This document shows, in pieces, positions 34,333 to 44,416 of a DNA stretch of 64,000 nt. This DNA is from Methylobacillus glycogenes JCM 2850 (GTDB lineage: Bacteria; Pseudomonadota; Gammaproteobacteria; Burkholderiales; Methylophilaceae). The position numbers were made by a program, and so were the translations under genes. The stretch's first letter is position 1; each line of letters starts with the position of its first letter. Below the pieces are notes generated by a model that did no database searches, had not been told where the DNA came from, and saw nothing but the letters and a program-made list of their open reading frames with translations. The DNA is taken from the NCBI RefSeq assembly GCF_000617925.1, contig NZ_BAMT01000002.1, forward strand, positions 372,001 through 436,000, in the 5' to 3' direction.

Positions 34333-36051
34333 TTATTCGTTGGTCACGGCTTCAACTTCATCGAGCGAAGTCAGGCCCTGCTTGACCTTGAGCAGGCCGG
34401 ATTGTCTTAAATCTTTGACACCTTCAAGCTGTGCCTGATCTGCAATATCATGCGCAGTGCCGTTTTGCATAATGATACGACTCATTGCCTCTGAGACTGG
34501 CATGACTTGATATATACCCACCCGGCCTTTGTAGCCACCATTGCAGTGCTCACAGCCGCCCTCCTTGTGGCGGTAGGGGTGCCAAGTGCCGTCCAGTTCA
34601 CTTTCCTTGAAGCCTATGCTCAGCAATGCCTCACGGGGAATATCTGCGGGGACTTTGCAATGAGGGCACAATTTGCGCGCCAAACGTTGTGCTGTAATCA
34701 GAGAAACCGCCGAAGCGATATTGAAGGGCGCAACGCCCATATTCATGAGCCGAGTCAGGGTTGAGGGCGCGTCATTGGTATGCAGGGTTGATAACACCAT
34801 ATGACCTGTGGATGCCGCCTTTATCGCCATATCGGCAGTCTCGAGATCGCGAATTTCACCTATCATGATGATGTCCGGATCCTGACGTAGAAACGCCTTC
34901 AGCGCCGCGGCAAAGGTCAAGCCTTGCTTGTCATTGACATTGACTTGGTTAACGCCTGCCAGAGGGATTTCTGCAGGGTCTTCAGCCGTGGAAATATTAA
35001 CGCCAGGTTCGTTGAGGATGTTGAGGCAGGTATAAAGTGAGACCGTTTTGCCTGAACCCGTAGGTCCAGTCACCAGCACCAAACCATAAGGCCTGGATAC
35101 GGCTTTTAACAGGGCTTCCTTTTGATCAGCCTCATAACCCAGAGCATCAATGCCCAGTTTGGCACTGCTGGGGTCCAGAATCCGCATGACGATTTTCTCG
35201 CCATTGATCATGGGCAGCGTGCTGACGCGGAAGTCGATAGCACGAGTTTTGGACAGCACCAGTTTCATGCGGCCATCCTGCGGGATGCGTTTTTCTGAAA
35301 TGTCCAGATTGGAGATCACCTTGATACGCGAAGCGAGCTTCTCTTTGATGGCGAGTGGCGGCTGGGCGATCTCACGTAGCACGCCATCTATGCGATAGCG
35401 GACACGATAAAACTTTTCATACGGTTCAAAATGTAAATCCGATGCGCCAAGGTTGATGGCATCCAATAGCATTTTCTGCAGGTATTTAACGATAGGCGCA
35501 TCTTCTACCTCAAGCGAGGCTTCGGGTTCGTTCGCTTTGTCGTCCTGCTCAATATCCAGACCAAAATCGTCATCGCTGATCAGTGCACTCATCGTGGTGT
35601 CACCGGCTTCCACCAGCTTGTCTATCCACTTGCTGAGCTTGTCATCCTCAACAATGATGGGGACCAATGCTTTGCCGGTCTGAAACTGTAATTCGTCCAG
35701 CGTATGCAGATTGGTGGGATCAGAAAGCCCTACAAATAAGGTATTGCTACGGCTGTACAATGCAATCGCACGTGCACTTTGCATCAACTGCGGGCTGATG
35801 CTTTTGCTGGGCAGGTCGTCCGGGCTGATGGCGTTAAGGTCCAATAGTGGAAAGCCAAATGCCTGTGATGCCGCATGACTCACCTGTAGGGCACTGAGCT
35901 TGCGCGACTGTAGCAATTGCGTGATGAATGAAACTTTGGCCGCATTGGCTGCGGCTTGCAGGGCAAGCGCCTCATCTTCGCTCAACAGCTTCTGATGAAT
36001 CAGCATGCGGGCCAGTCCGCCCAGCTTGCTAGGAGAGGTGACAGCAGCCAT
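34333..36051 (-). CDS. pilB: Type IV pilus extension ATPase PilB
   Basis: The protein has about 572 residues. An N-terminal GspE/MshEN-type domain contains LLSEDEALALQAAANAAK. The secretion ATPase core follows with Walker A GPTGSGKTVSLY, the Asp box, Walker B DPDIIMIGEIRDLET, the His box STGHMVLSTLHTND, and the zinc tetracysteine CPHCK...CEHCNGG. It powers pilin polymerisation. An in-frame TTG at 36066 is an alternative start; I prefer the ATG at 36051 from family similarity. Together with pilC (27 bases downstream) it forms a two-gene unit separate from pilA at 51 kb. Confidence 0.95.
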   Translation of the reverse strand: MAAVTSPSKLGGLARMLIHQKLLSEDEALALQAAANAAKVSFITQLLQSRKLSALQVSHAASQAFGFPLLDLNAISPDDLPSKSISPQLMQSARAIALYSRSNTLFVGLSDPTNLHTLDELQFQTGKALVPIIVEDDKLSKWIDKLVEAGDTTMSALISDDDFGLDIEQDDKANEPEASLEVEDAPIVKYLQKMLLDAINLGASDLHFEPYEKFYRVRYRIDGVLREIAQPPLAIKEKLASRIKVISNLDISEKRIPQDGRMKLVLSKTRAIDFRVSTLPMINGEKIVMRILDPSSAKLGIDALGYEADQKEALLKAVSRPYGLVLVTGPTGSGKTVSLYTCLNILNEPGVNISTAEDPAEIPLAGVNQVNVNDKQGLTFAAALKAFLRQDPDIIMIGEIRDLETADMAIKAASTGHMVLSTLHTNDAPSTLTRLMNMGVAPFNIASAVSLITAQRLARKLCPHCKVPADIPREALLSIGFKESELDGTWHPYRHKEGGCEHCNGGYKGRVGIYQVMPVSEAMSRIIMQNGTAHDIADQAQLEGVKDLRQSGLLKVKQGLTSLDEVEAVTNE

Positions 36052-36239
36052 GGATCTGAGAGCCAACCTTTATCTGGTGAACGCGATAGTGCATAGGAAA
36101 GATCTCCTAAGAGATCACATTGATGTTCGATGATGCATGTTGGTTTTTTATTTGTAAAGCATCAAGCGCGTGCAGGCGGTTATTACATAGGGCTTTTTAA
36201 AAAAATTCAGTAAAAATGCTAATTAACACGCAAAAGCGC

Positions 36240-36268
36240 TTGACATCTGAGAATAACCCACGTAAAAA
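36240..36268 (+). promoter_or_regulatory. Putative promoter of the cold-shock gene
   Basis: A perfect TTGACA (36240-36245) is followed after 17 bases by TAAAAA (36263-36268, four of six matches to TATAAT). Transcription would begin at about 36276, giving a leader of about 110 nt before the cold-shock ATG. It lies within the 333-base gap between pilB and the cold-shock gene, which is otherwise empty. Confidence 0.5.
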
Positions 36269-36275
36269 CGCGTTC

Positions 36276-36384
36276 AGGCGTTTGGAATTCGAGTGCATTG
36301 TAGCCGGCAACTACCGACTTAAATTCTTGAAGTACAAACTTTTGGGGTCGCCTCCCCTGTTATAAAAAGCAAGGAAGTTTAGAA
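36276..36384 (+). promoter_or_regulatory. Long 5' untranslated leader of the cold-shock gene
   Basis: If the promoter call is right, the mRNA carries a leader of about 109 nt. It includes a short GGGG-TCGCCT-CCCC hairpin about 35 nt before the start and ends with AAGGAAG as ribosome-binding site. Long structured leaders that refold with temperature are known from cspA of E. coli. Similar behaviour here is an inference. Confidence 0.4.
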
Positions 36385-36591
36385 ATGGCAACAGGTACCG
36401 TAAAGTGGTTTAATGACTCCAAAGGTTTTGGTTTCATTACCCCGGACGATGGTGGCGACGATTTGTTCGCTCACTTCTCCGCAATTGTAGAAGCTGGCTA
36501 CAAGAGTCTTAAAGAAGGTCAACGCGTTTCTTTCGACGTGACCGAAGGTCCAAAGGGCAAGCAAGCTTCCAATATCCAGAAAGCTGCTTAA
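36385..36591 (+). CDS. Cold-shock domain protein (CspA family)
   Basis: The 68-residue single cold-shock domain begins [20 protein letters not shown], with RNP1 KGFGFI and RNP2 LFAHF, and ends QASNIQKAA. It binds single-stranded nucleic acids as an RNA chaperone. It is monocistronic, with a strong promoter-like element, a long leader and a terminator, as expected for an abundant small protein. Whether it is cold-induced or constitutive cannot be told from the sequence. Confidence 0.96.
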   Translation: MATGTVKWFNDSKGFGFITPDDGGDDLFAHFSAIVEAGYKSLKEGQRVSFDVTEGPKGKQASNIQKAA

Positions 36592-36620
36592 CCCCCGCAG
36601 ATTGCTAGACTAGCTAGTCT

Positions 36621-36663
36621 CAAAGAAAAAGGCCCGATGCATTGCATCGGGCCTTTTTCTTTG
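36621..36663. terminator. Bidirectional intrinsic terminator between the cold-shock gene and icd
   Basis: This is a perfect 20-bp stem with a three-base loop (ATT). It contains GGCCCGATGC/GCATCGGGCC flanked by A-rich and T-rich arms, so each strand has a T-rich tail. It ends both the cold-shock transcript and the convergent icd transcript. Confidence 0.9.
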
Positions 36664-36690
36664 TTGGTTTAAACCGTGTCTCGGCCGTTG

Positions 36691-37929
36691 TTACATGTGC
36701 TTGACGATTTCTGCACCAAATTCCGCACTGCCCACTTGCGTGGCGCTTTCCATCTGGGAGGAGAAGTCATGGGTGACACGTTTTGCGCTGATGGCCTTGG
36801 CCACGCCCTGCAATACCAGGTCTGCGGCTTCTGTCCAACCCAAGTGACGCAGTAGCATTTCGGCTGACAGAATCAGGGAGCTGGGGTTGGCAATATCTTT
36901 GCCCGCAATCTTGGGAGCTGTGCCGTGCGTCGCTTCGAACATGGCCACGGTGTCGGAAATATTGGCACCGGGGGCTATGCCTATGCCGCCGACCTGGGCC
37001 GCCAATGCGTCAGAAATATAGTCACCATTGAGATTCAAGGTGGCGACCACATCGTAATCCGCTGGGTGCAGCAGAATTTCCTGTAGGAAGGCATCCGCAA
37101 TGCAGTCCTTGATGATGATGCCGTTAGGCAGCTTGCACCATGGGCCACCATCAATTTCCACCGCGCCGAATTCTTCCTTGGCAACTTCATAACCCCAGTT
37201 CTTGAAACCACCTTCGGTGAATTTCATGATGTTGCCCTTGTGGGCAATGGTAACTGACTTGCGGTTGTTATCGATAGCGTATTGGATGGCCTTGCGCACC
37301 AGGCGCTTGCTGCCGTCTACCGAAACTGGCTTGATGCCGATGGCCGATGCTTCAGGGAAGCGGATCTTTTTGCGCACACCCATATCGCTCAAGAAATCAA
37401 TCACCTTCTTGACTTCATCGGTACCTGCCGCCCATTCAATACCCGCATAGATATCTTCAGTGTTCTCACGGAAGATCACCATATCGGTTTTCTCTGGATG
37501 CTTGACCGGGCTGGGCACGCCCTGGAAATACTGGATAGGGCGCAGACAGACGTAGAGGTCCAGCTCCTGGCGCAAAGTCACATTGAGGGAGCGTATGCCG
37601 CCACCGACTGGGGTGGTCAGTGGGCCCTTGATGGAGATTACGTATTCCTTGACGGCCTTAAGAGTTTCATCGGGCAGCCATGTATTGTCGCCATAGACCT
37701 TGACTGCTTTTTCACCAGCATAGACTTCCATCCAGGCGATGGCACGCTTGCCACCGTAGGCCTTGGCCACGGCGCTATCGACCACATGACGCATGGGCGG
37801 CGTGATGTCGACGCCGATACCGTCACCTTCAATAAATGGGATAATCGGCTGGTCAGGGACATTGAGGGAGTTGTCCGCATTGACGGTAATTTTCTCGCCA
37901 TTGGCAGGCACATTAATTTTTGTAGACAT
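36691..37929 (-). CDS. icd: Isocitrate dehydrogenase (decarboxylating), possible dual NAD/NADP specificity
   Basis: The 412-residue homodimeric-type ICDH aligns closely with the E. coli enzyme, including the isocitrate/phosphorylation loop [13 protein letters not shown]. The cofactor-specificity residues differ. By E. coli numbering Lys344 is kept, but Tyr345 is Ile (HGTAPKIAG), Val351 is Ala (KDIANP), and near the C-terminus Tyr391 is His and Arg395 is Ser (VTHDFSS). Ile345, Ala351 and Ser395 are the residues of NAD-using relatives. I infer NAD preference or dual use. This fits a methylotroph in which the enzyme mainly supplies 2-oxoglutarate. It is divergent from rluE. Confidence 0.93.
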   Translation of the reverse strand: MSTKINVPANGEKITVNADNSLNVPDQPIIPFIEGDGIGVDITPPMRHVVDSAVAKAYGGKRAIAWMEVYAGEKAVKVYGDNTWLPDETLKAVKEYVISIKGPLTTPVGGGIRSLNVTLRQELDLYVCLRPIQYFQGVPSPVKHPEKTDMVIFRENTEDIYAGIEWAAGTDEVKKVIDFLSDMGVRKKIRFPEASAIGIKPVSVDGSKRLVRKAIQYAIDNNRKSVTIAHKGNIMKFTEGGFKNWGYEVAKEEFGAVEIDGGPWCKLPNGIIIKDCIADAFLQEILLHPADYDVVATLNLNGDYISDALAAQVGGIGIAPGANISDTVAMFEATHGTAPKIAGKDIANPSSLILSAEMLLRHLGWTEAADLVLQGVAKAISAKRVTHDFSSQMESATQVGSAEFGAEIVKHM

Positions 37930-37990
37930 TCAGAACTATCCTATTCAAACGCTATAGAGATATCAGGCGTAATCATTGCAAGAGACCAAG

Positions 37991-38521
37991 ATGCTGATTT
38001 TATTCAACAAGCCCTACGGTGTAATTTGTCAGTTCAGCCCACATGAAAAGCATAAGACGCTGAAGGATTATATTGCCCTGCCCGGGGTCTATGCCGCTGG
38101 ACGGCTGGATACTGACAGTGAAGGTCTGCTCATTTTAACCGATGATGGCAGGCTACAACACCGGATATCGCACCCGCGCTATAAAGAATTCAAAACTTAC
38201 TGGGTGCAAGTCGAGGGCGAACCGGAGGAACAGGCCCTGGCAGCGCTGCGCCGTGGCGTTGATCTGGGTGATTTTATTACTCAACCCGCCGAAGTGCGGC
38301 GCATGGATGAGCCCGCTGGCTTGTGGCCGCGCACGCCACCCATACGCGAACGCAAAGCCATTCCTACCAGCTGGTTAGAGCTCAAGATCAGTGAGGGCAA
38401 AAATCGCCAGGTGCGCAGGATGACCGCCAGTGTTGGTTTGCCCACCTTACGCCTGATCCGCTATGCGGTAGGCCAGCATACGCTGGATGGAATTGCGCCC
38501 GGGGTTTGGCAGCAGCTGTAA
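37991..38521 (+). CDS. rluE: 23S rRNA pseudouridine synthase RluE
   Basis: This 176-residue enzyme of the RsuA/RluE group has no S4 domain. The catalytic Asp is in [22 protein letters not shown], the basic [12 protein letters not shown] and [13 protein letters not shown] also match the family. RluE makes pseudouridine 2457 in E. coli 23S rRNA. The ATG at 37991 fits the family start ([10 protein letters not shown]); an upstream TTG at 37976 is less likely. It lies 61 bases from the divergent icd start. Confidence 0.9.
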   Translation: MLILFNKPYGVICQFSPHEKHKTLKDYIALPGVYAAGRLDTDSEGLLILTDDGRLQHRISHPRYKEFKTYWVQVEGEPEEQALAALRRGVDLGDFITQPAEVRRMDEPAGLWPRTPPIRERKAIPTSWLELKISEGKNRQVRRMTASVGLPTLRLIRYAVGQHTLDGIAPGVWQQL

Positions 38522-38632
38522 AGTCCTGGAAACAGACTTCAGGCCTTAGCCGCAGTGCTGGGCGGGTCATGGCTAAAGCCGGATATGCTAAACTTGCGGT
38601 TTGACTGCAAACCCCAGATAAAGAGACAGACC

Positions 38633-39718
38633 ATGTCCGGCAATAGCATAGGCACCTTGTTCACCCTGACTTCTTTTGGCGAATCCCATGGCCCGGCCAT
38701 AGGCGGCGTTGTGGATGGCTGCCCGCCAGGATTGGAGCTGTCTGCAGCAGATATCCAGATTGAACTGGACAGGCGCAAGCCCGGCACTTCACGCCATGTG
38801 ACCCAGCGGCAGGAGCCTGATACGGTAGAAATACTTTCAGGCGTATTCGAAGGCAAGACCACGGGCACGCCCATAGGCTTGCTGATCCGTAACCAGGATC
38901 AACGCAGCCAGGACTACGGCAAGATTGCTGAGACATTCCGCCCTGGACATGCCGATTACACCTATTGGCAGAAATACGGCATTCGCGATTACCGTGGCGG
39001 TGGTCGCTCCAGCGCTAGAGAAACCGCAGTCAGAGTGGCCGCGGGTGCCATCGCCAAGAAATGGCTGAAGCAGCGCTACGGTGTGGTTATTCGTGGCTAT
39101 ATGAGCCAGCTTGGCGAAATCCAGGTGCCTTTCAGCAGCTGGGATGAAGTGCATAACAATCCCTTCTTTGCCGCGGATGCTGCCAGCATTCCCCAACTTG
39201 AAGCTTATCTCGACCAAGTGCGTCATGAGCGTGATTCGGTAGGCGCGCGTATCACCGTTGTCGCTGACAATGTGCCAGTGGGTTGGGGTGAGCCAGTGTA
39301 TGACAGGCTGGATGCCGATATCGCCCATGCGATGATGGGCATCAATGCCGCCAAGGGCGTTGAGATAGGTGATGGTTTTGCCAGCGTGGCGCAGCGTGGC
39401 TCCCTGCATGGGGATGAGTTGACGCCCAATGGTTTCAGCAGCAATCATGCTGGCGGTGTGCTAGGGGGGATTTCCAGCGGCCAGGCAATTGTTGCGCATG
39501 TCGCCTTCAAGCCTACTTCCAGCATTCCACAATTACGCCATTCCATCGATAAACAAGGCCAGGCAATGGAAATGCAGACCACGGGCCGTCATGACCCCTG
39601 CGTTGGTGTGCGCGCTACCCCCATCGTTGAGGCGATGTTAGCCCTGGTGCTGATGGATCATGCCTTGCGTCATCGTGCCCAGAATGCCGATGTCGCAGTC
39701 GATACCATCAAGATTTAG
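38633..39718 (+). CDS. aroC: Chorismate synthase AroC
   Basis: AroC eliminates phosphate from EPSP to form chorismate, using reduced FMN. The 361-residue protein has all three family signatures: [14 protein letters not shown] near the start, [11 protein letters not shown], and the C-terminal [13 protein letters not shown]. The ATG at 38633 is chosen because an N-terminal extension in the same open frame is unlike the family. Downstream, an MFS gene starts after 83 bases. Confidence 0.97.
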   Translation: MSGNSIGTLFTLTSFGESHGPAIGGVVDGCPPGLELSAADIQIELDRRKPGTSRHVTQRQEPDTVEILSGVFEGKTTGTPIGLLIRNQDQRSQDYGKIAETFRPGHADYTYWQKYGIRDYRGGGRSSARETAVRVAAGAIAKKWLKQRYGVVIRGYMSQLGEIQVPFSSWDEVHNNPFFAADAASIPQLEAYLDQVRHERDSVGARITVVADNVPVGWGEPVYDRLDADIAHAMMGINAAKGVEIGDGFASVAQRGSLHGDELTPNGFSSNHAGGVLGGISSGQAIVAHVAFKPTSSIPQLRHSIDKQGQAMEMQTTGRHDPCVGVRATPIVEAMLALVLMDHALRHRAQNADVAVDTIKI

Positions 39719-39801
39719 GGCTTGCAGCTCATGTTCAGGGGCAGCTTGCACCTATGTGAGGACAGCTCGCTGCTAAAGCCATCCCTGAGCTGGGTCTGGG
39801 C

Positions 39802-40947
39802 GTGAGTCAGAATACGCTGCCTTACTGGCGGCTCTCAGGCTTTTACTTCGCCTATTTCGGTTTCGTCGGGGCGTTTACCCCCTTTTGGACTTTGTACCTT
39901 AAGTCCCTCTCCTTTAGCGCCTTTCAAATCGCGATTCTGATGTCGCTGTTCCAGGTGGCACGCAGTTTCTCGCCCAGTCTTTGGGGCTGGGTAGCAGACA
40001 GGCGTGGCCATCGTGTGCCGATTATCCAATGGTTGGCTGGCGCTAGTCTGGTCGCTTACCTAGGTGTGTTTTTTGGTGAAAGTTTTTACTGGCTGTTTGC
40101 GGTGATGCTGACGCTGAGCTTTTTCTGGAGCGCCTCTTTGCCTCTGATAGAGGCAGTAACCTTAGGGCATCTGGGCGATAGGCTGGATCGCTACGGACAT
40201 ATCCGGCTTTGGGGCTCCATAGGATTTGTTGTGGCCGTCATTGGTCTGGGTTACGCCTTGCAGTATGTGGGCATGATGGCGCTGCTGTGGGTGATTTTTG
40301 CCTTGCTGGCAGGCGTGTGGGCCCTGTCCTGGCGCTTGTCCGATCCCTTGGTCTCCTTGCAGCAGGAAGGCGATAGTACCTGGTGGGCCATTCTCAAGCG
40401 CCGTGAAGTAATTGCCTTGATGGCGGCGTGTTTTACCATGTCTGCAGCACACGGCGTTTATTACACTTTCTATTCCATTTATCTGGTTGACCATGGTTAC
40501 AGCAAAGATGCGATAGGCTGGCTGTGGGCGCTGGGTGTGGCCTGTGAAATCATGGTGTTTTTGAATATGCCACGCCTGACGGCGCGCTTTGGCTTACGTC
40601 GCATCATGCTGGCCAGTCTGTTTCTGGCCTTTGTGCGCTTCTTCGTGATTGGCTGGGCGGTCGATGTCTGGTGGCTGATCGTGCTCGCACAAACGCTGCA
40701 TGCCGCCACTTTTGGCTCTTATCATGCGGCAGCCGTGGCGCTGACGCATAGATACTTCAAGGGCAGGCATCAATCCAAGGGTCAGGGGCTATACACCAGC
40801 ATCTCCTACGGCGTCGGTGGCACCTTGGGCGCGGTGGTCAGCGGCTTTGCCTGGGAAAGCCTGGGGCCTAGCTGGACATTTACCGCATCCGCACTCTGCG
40901 CTATGCTCGGTTTTATCTTTTTCATGTTCGTGATGCGGCCCGAATAA
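39802..40947 (+). CDS. MFS transporter, HcaT/nucleoside-symporter-like
   Basis: The 381-residue polytopic membrane protein has about 11-12 hydrophobic segments. It begins with YWRLSGFYFAYFGFVGAFTP, has the MFS loop motif GWVADRRGHRVP between TM2 and TM3, and the mid-protein RYGHIRLWGSIGFV. These features place it in the MFS_1-like/HcaT group (phenylpropionate permease-like), whose substrates in methylotrophs are unknown. The start is GTG at 39802. Nine bases separate it from the protease gene downstream, so they may be co-transcribed. Confidence 0.85.
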   Translation: MSQNTLPYWRLSGFYFAYFGFVGAFTPFWTLYLKSLSFSAFQIAILMSLFQVARSFSPSLWGWVADRRGHRVPIIQWLAGASLVAYLGVFFGESFYWLFAVMLTLSFFWSASLPLIEAVTLGHLGDRLDRYGHIRLWGSIGFVVAVIGLGYALQYVGMMALLWVIFALLAGVWALSWRLSDPLVSLQQEGDSTWWAILKRREVIALMAACFTMSAAHGVYYTFYSIYLVDHGYSKDAIGWLWALGVACEIMVFLNMPRLTARFGLRRIMLASLFLAFVRFFVIGWAVDVWWLIVLAQTLHAATFGSYHAAAVALTHRYFKGRHQSKGQGLYTSISYGVGGTLGAVVSGFAWESLGPSWTFTASALCAMLGFIFFMFVMRPE

Positions 40948-40956
40948 AGGATATTG

Positions 40957-41604
40957 ATGAGAGCTTGTTGGATAGCAGTGTCGTTATTCTTTGCCTCCTT
41001 GGTAGCGCAAGCCGAAACCCAGATCAATATTGTCGGCTTGTTTCATGGTAAGGCGGTAATGGTCATTAATGGTGGCAAGCCGCGCACTTTGTCCGAGAAT
41101 GATATTAGCCCAGAGGGCGTCAAGCTGATCTCCGCCAATAGTGAAAAAGCCGTGGTTGAGGCGGAAGGCCGCAGGCGTGAGCTGGGCATGGGGCAGGCGG
41201 TTTCCATTGCTGGGCCTAATGTCAGCTCGGGGGCTGCTAGTGTCACTCTCTATGCTGATTCCACCGGGCATCATTTCGCTGATGGTCAGATTAATGGCAT
41301 GACCTTGCGTTTTCTCGTGGATACTGGCGCCTCTGCGATTGTGCTCAATAGCGGTGATGCACGTTATGCCAAAATAGATTACAAGCGCGGTACGCCAGTG
41401 TCTGTGCAGACTGCCAATGGGGTTGCCGATGCCTATAGGGTGGTGATCAATAGCGTCAAGCTCAATGGTTTGGTGTTGAGCCAGGTCGATGGTCTGGTGA
41501 TGGAAGGGGGGTCCCCAAGCGTGGTGTTGCTGGGCATGAGCGCGCTTAACCGGGTGGAAATGAAGCGTGATGGCATTGCCCTGACCTTGATCAAGAAATA
41601 TTGA
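40957..41604 (+). CDS. Retropepsin-like clan AA aspartic protease, exported
   Basis: The 215-residue protein has a signal peptide ending LVAQA-ET, a variable domain of about 90 residues, and a retroviral-type aspartic protease domain with the active site FLVDTGASAIVL and the later VVLLGMSALNRVEM flap/closing region. Such proteins would act as homodimers in the periplasm; their substrates are not known to me. The ATG at 40957 follows AAAGGA at ideal spacing. Confidence 0.85.
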   Translation: MRACWIAVSLFFASLVAQAETQINIVGLFHGKAVMVINGGKPRTLSENDISPEGVKLISANSEKAVVEAEGRRRELGMGQAVSIAGPNVSSGAASVTLYADSTGHHFADGQINGMTLRFLVDTGASAIVLNSGDARYAKIDYKRGTPVSVQTANGVADAYRVVINSVKLNGLVLSQVDGLVMEGGSPSVVLLGMSALNRVEMKRDGIALTLIKKY

Positions 41605-41614
41605 TGTATACGCA

Positions 41615-41658
41615 CAGCAATAAAAAACGGCAGCCTGGGCTGCCGTTTTTTATTGCTG
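41615..41658. terminator. Bidirectional intrinsic terminator between the protease gene and folE2
   Basis: This is a perfect 19-bp inverted repeat whose arms contain A6 and T6 (CAGCAATAAAAAACGGCAG pairing with its complement), with a six-base loop CCTGGG. It can terminate the two convergent transcripts. Confidence 0.9.
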
Positions 41659-41684
41659 CTAGTCGGCTAGCGACTCAGAGCTGA

Positions 41685-42482
41685 TTAGCGCTTTTTCTTT
41701 TCAATCAAGGCATAAGCCGAGTGATTGTGGATGGATTCGAAGTTTTCAGATTCCACGGTATAAGCGTCTATCTTCTTTTCAGCGTTAAGCTGGGCAGCCA
41801 CGTCACGCACAATGTCTTCAACAAACTTGGGATTGTCGTAAGCACGTTCGGTGACGTATTTTTCGTCAGGGCGCTTGAGCAGGCCATAGACTTCGCAAGA
41901 GGCTTGATCTTCAACCAGGCGAATAATGTCTTCAACCCAGATGAAGTCATTGATCAAGGCGGTCACAGTTACGTGTGAACGTTGATTGTGTGCGCCGTAA
42001 TCGGAAATCTTCTTGGAGCATGGGCAGAGGCTGGTTACTGGCACCACGACCTTGACCGTAATGTCATATTTGCCCTGATTGATCTCGCCGATGAAGGTGA
42101 CTTCGTAATCAGACAGGCTCTCTACACCAGAAACCGGAGCCGCTTTGTTGACGAAGTAGGGGAAGGTCATTTCCACATGGCCGGACTCAGCGTCCAGGCG
42201 CTCCACCATTGCACGCAGAATACTTTCAAACGAGTCTACGGAGATCTCGCGCTCGTTCATGTTGAGAATCTCAACAAAGCGCGACATGTGCGTACCCTTG
42301 AAGTTGTGCGGCAGGAATACATACATATTGAATGTAGCCACGGTGTGCTGCACACCGCCGGTCTTGTCCTTGACCTTGACCGGATGACGTATGGATTTGA
42401 TCCCTACCTTGTCAATGGCGAGCTGCCGGGTATCCGGGGTGTTCTGCACATCTTCAATGGGTGGAATGGAGGGTTGGTTCAT
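41685..42482 (-). CDS. folE2: GTP cyclohydrolase IB FolE2
   Basis: The 265-residue GTP cyclohydrolase of the T-fold type IB converts GTP to dihydroneopterin triphosphate for folate and related cofactors. The metal-binding Cys lies in [19 protein letters not shown]; other conserved parts are [13 protein letters not shown] and [11 protein letters not shown]. FolE2 can use metals other than zinc and often replaces FolE under zinc limitation. No Zur-type operator was recognised upstream. Folates and pterins are important in methylotrophs for one-carbon transfer. Confidence 0.95.
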   Translation of the reverse strand: MNQPSIPPIEDVQNTPDTRQLAIDKVGIKSIRHPVKVKDKTGGVQHTVATFNMYVFLPHNFKGTHMSRFVEILNMNEREISVDSFESILRAMVERLDAESGHVEMTFPYFVNKAAPVSGVESLSDYEVTFIGEINQGKYDITVKVVVPVTSLCPCSKKISDYGAHNQRSHVTVTALINDFIWVEDIIRLVEDQASCEVYGLLKRPDEKYVTERAYDNPKFVEDIVRDVAAQLNAEKKIDAYTVESENFESIHNHSAYALIEKKKR

Positions 42483-42560
42483 GGCGTTCCTGAAGAGCTA
42501 TAAGTTAAATGCTTGAAGTTGAATACTTGAGCCAATTGCGCTGGCTAATAGTTGAGTATA

Positions 42561-44405
42561 CTACTTGGTTAATCTTTTCTCAATTGCAGCGACTATGCCT
42601 GCAGCGTTAAGACCGCATTCGGCCAGCATGGTTTCATGCACGCCATGCTCTATGAAAGTATCAGGTAAACCCAGGCATAGCGTGGCTGTGTTCAGTCCCA
42701 ACGCTTGCATGGCTTCCATCACGGCAGCGCCTGCGCCACCCATAATGGTGTTTTCTTCTATGGTGACAATCAACTCATGTTGCTGAGCCAGGGTTTGCAC
42801 CGTGGCGATATCCAGCGGCTTGACGAAGCGCATATTGGCGACAGTGGCATCCAGTGTTTCCGCTGCCTGTAGCGCAGGGCTGAGCATGCTGCCGAAAGCT
42901 AAAATAGCCACGCGGCTACCTGTCCTGCGTATCTCCGCCTTGCCAATGGGTAACGCCTGCATTTGTTTGCTAATGCTGACACCAGTGCCACTGCCGCGCG
43001 GGTAGCGCACTGCGGAGGGGCCCTCATGCTGGTAGGCGGTATACAACATTTGCCTGCATTCGTTTTCATCGCTGGGCGTCATGATGACAATATTGGGGAT
43101 GCAGCGCAGGAAACTCAAATCAAAGCTGCCCGCATGGGTAGGCCCATCCGCGCCCACCAAGCCAGCACGGTCTATGGCAAACACCACTGGCAGGTTTTGC
43201 AGGGCGATATCATGGATGAACTGATCGTAAGCGCGTTGCAGGAAGGTGGAGTAGATGGCCACCACAGGTTTGAGGCCATCACAGGCCATGCCCGCGGCAA
43301 AAGTCAGCGCGTGCTGTTCAGCAATGCCCACATCATAGAAACGTTCAGGGAAACGCTCGGCAAAGGCATTTAGGCCCGAGCCATCGCACATGGCGGGGGT
43401 AATGCCGATCAGGCGTACGTCCTGTTCCGCCATATCCACCAACCAGTCACTGAATACCTGGGTGTAGGTCTTCTTGCCGGAAGATGCAGTGGCGCAACCA
43501 TTGCTGGGGTCAAACTTGCCCACGCCATGATATTTGCCAGGATTATCCTCGGCAGGTTGATAGCCGTGGCCTTTTTGCGTGGCAACATGCAGGAATTGTG
43601 GGCCTTTGAGCTCACGTATGTTTTTCAGCGTGGTGATCAGGACATCAAGGTCATGACCATCAATCGGGCCTATGTAATTGAAACCGAACTCTTCAAACAA
43701 AGTGCCAGGGGTGACCATGCCTTTGACATGCTCTTCGGCACGCTTGGCAAATTCCCGTACTGGAGGCACAACATTCAGGACTTTTTCACCCGAACGACGC
43801 ATGGTGGTATACAGGCGACCAGATAACAGCTTGGCCAGGTAATTGTTCAACGCGCCTACATTGGGCGAAATCGACATATCGTTGTCATTGAGGATGACCA
43901 GAATATTGGTATCCATCGCACCCGCATTGTTCAGCGCTTCAAAAGCCATACCCGCAGTCATGGCGCCATCGCCTATGATGGCGACAGAGCGGCGCTCCAG
44001 CCCGGCTTTTTGCGCGGCAACCGCCATGCCCAGTGCGGCAGAGATGGAGGTGCTGGAGTGCCCCGTGCCAAAGGTGTCATAAGCACTTTCGCTGCGGCGT
44101 GGGAATCCGGCAATGCCTTGTGGCTTGCGCAACTCGCTCATGGCCTCACGGCGGCCAGTCAGTATCTTGTGCGGGTAGGTCTGGTGACCTACATCCCACA
44201 CCAGGCGGTCTTCTGGCGTGTTGAACACATAATGCAGCGCGATGGTGAGTTCAACCACCCCCAGGTTGGAGGAAAGATGACCACCAGTCTGTGACACGCT
44301 GTTGACCAGAAACTCACGCAGTTCGCTTGCCAGTGCATGTAGTTCTTTGCGCTCCAGCTTGCGCAGTTGCTCGGGGCTTTGAATAGTATCCAGCAGTTTG
44401 CTCAT
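42561..44405 (-). CDS. dxs: 1-deoxy-D-xylulose-5-phosphate synthase Dxs
   Basis: The 614-residue thiamine-diphosphate enzyme makes DXP from pyruvate and glyceraldehyde-3-phosphate, the first step of the MEP isoprenoid pathway and a precursor of pyridoxal phosphate. The ThDP motif is [15 protein letters not shown]...NDNDMSIS. The transketolase core ([15 protein letters not shown]) and C-terminal domain are complete. It follows ispA after 11 bases, so xseB-ispA-dxs is one transcription unit, a common arrangement. Confidence 0.97.
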   Translation of the reverse strand: MSKLLDTIQSPEQLRKLERKELHALASELREFLVNSVSQTGGHLSSNLGVVELTIALHYVFNTPEDRLVWDVGHQTYPHKILTGRREAMSELRKPQGIAGFPRRSESAYDTFGTGHSSTSISAALGMAVAAQKAGLERRSVAIIGDGAMTAGMAFEALNNAGAMDTNILVILNDNDMSISPNVGALNNYLAKLLSGRLYTTMRRSGEKVLNVVPPVREFAKRAEEHVKGMVTPGTLFEEFGFNYIGPIDGHDLDVLITTLKNIRELKGPQFLHVATQKGHGYQPAEDNPGKYHGVGKFDPSNGCATASSGKKTYTQVFSDWLVDMAEQDVRLIGITPAMCDGSGLNAFAERFPERFYDVGIAEQHALTFAAGMACDGLKPVVAIYSTFLQRAYDQFIHDIALQNLPVVFAIDRAGLVGADGPTHAGSFDLSFLRCIPNIVIMTPSDENECRQMLYTAYQHEGPSAVRYPRGSGTGVSISKQMQALPIGKAEIRRTGSRVAILAFGSMLSPALQAAETLDATVANMRFVKPLDIATVQTLAQQHELIVTIEENTIMGGAGAAVMEAMQALGLNTATLCLGLPDTFIEHGVHETMLAECGLNAAGIVAAIEKRLTK

Positions 44406-44416
44406 GTCAGGCGGGC

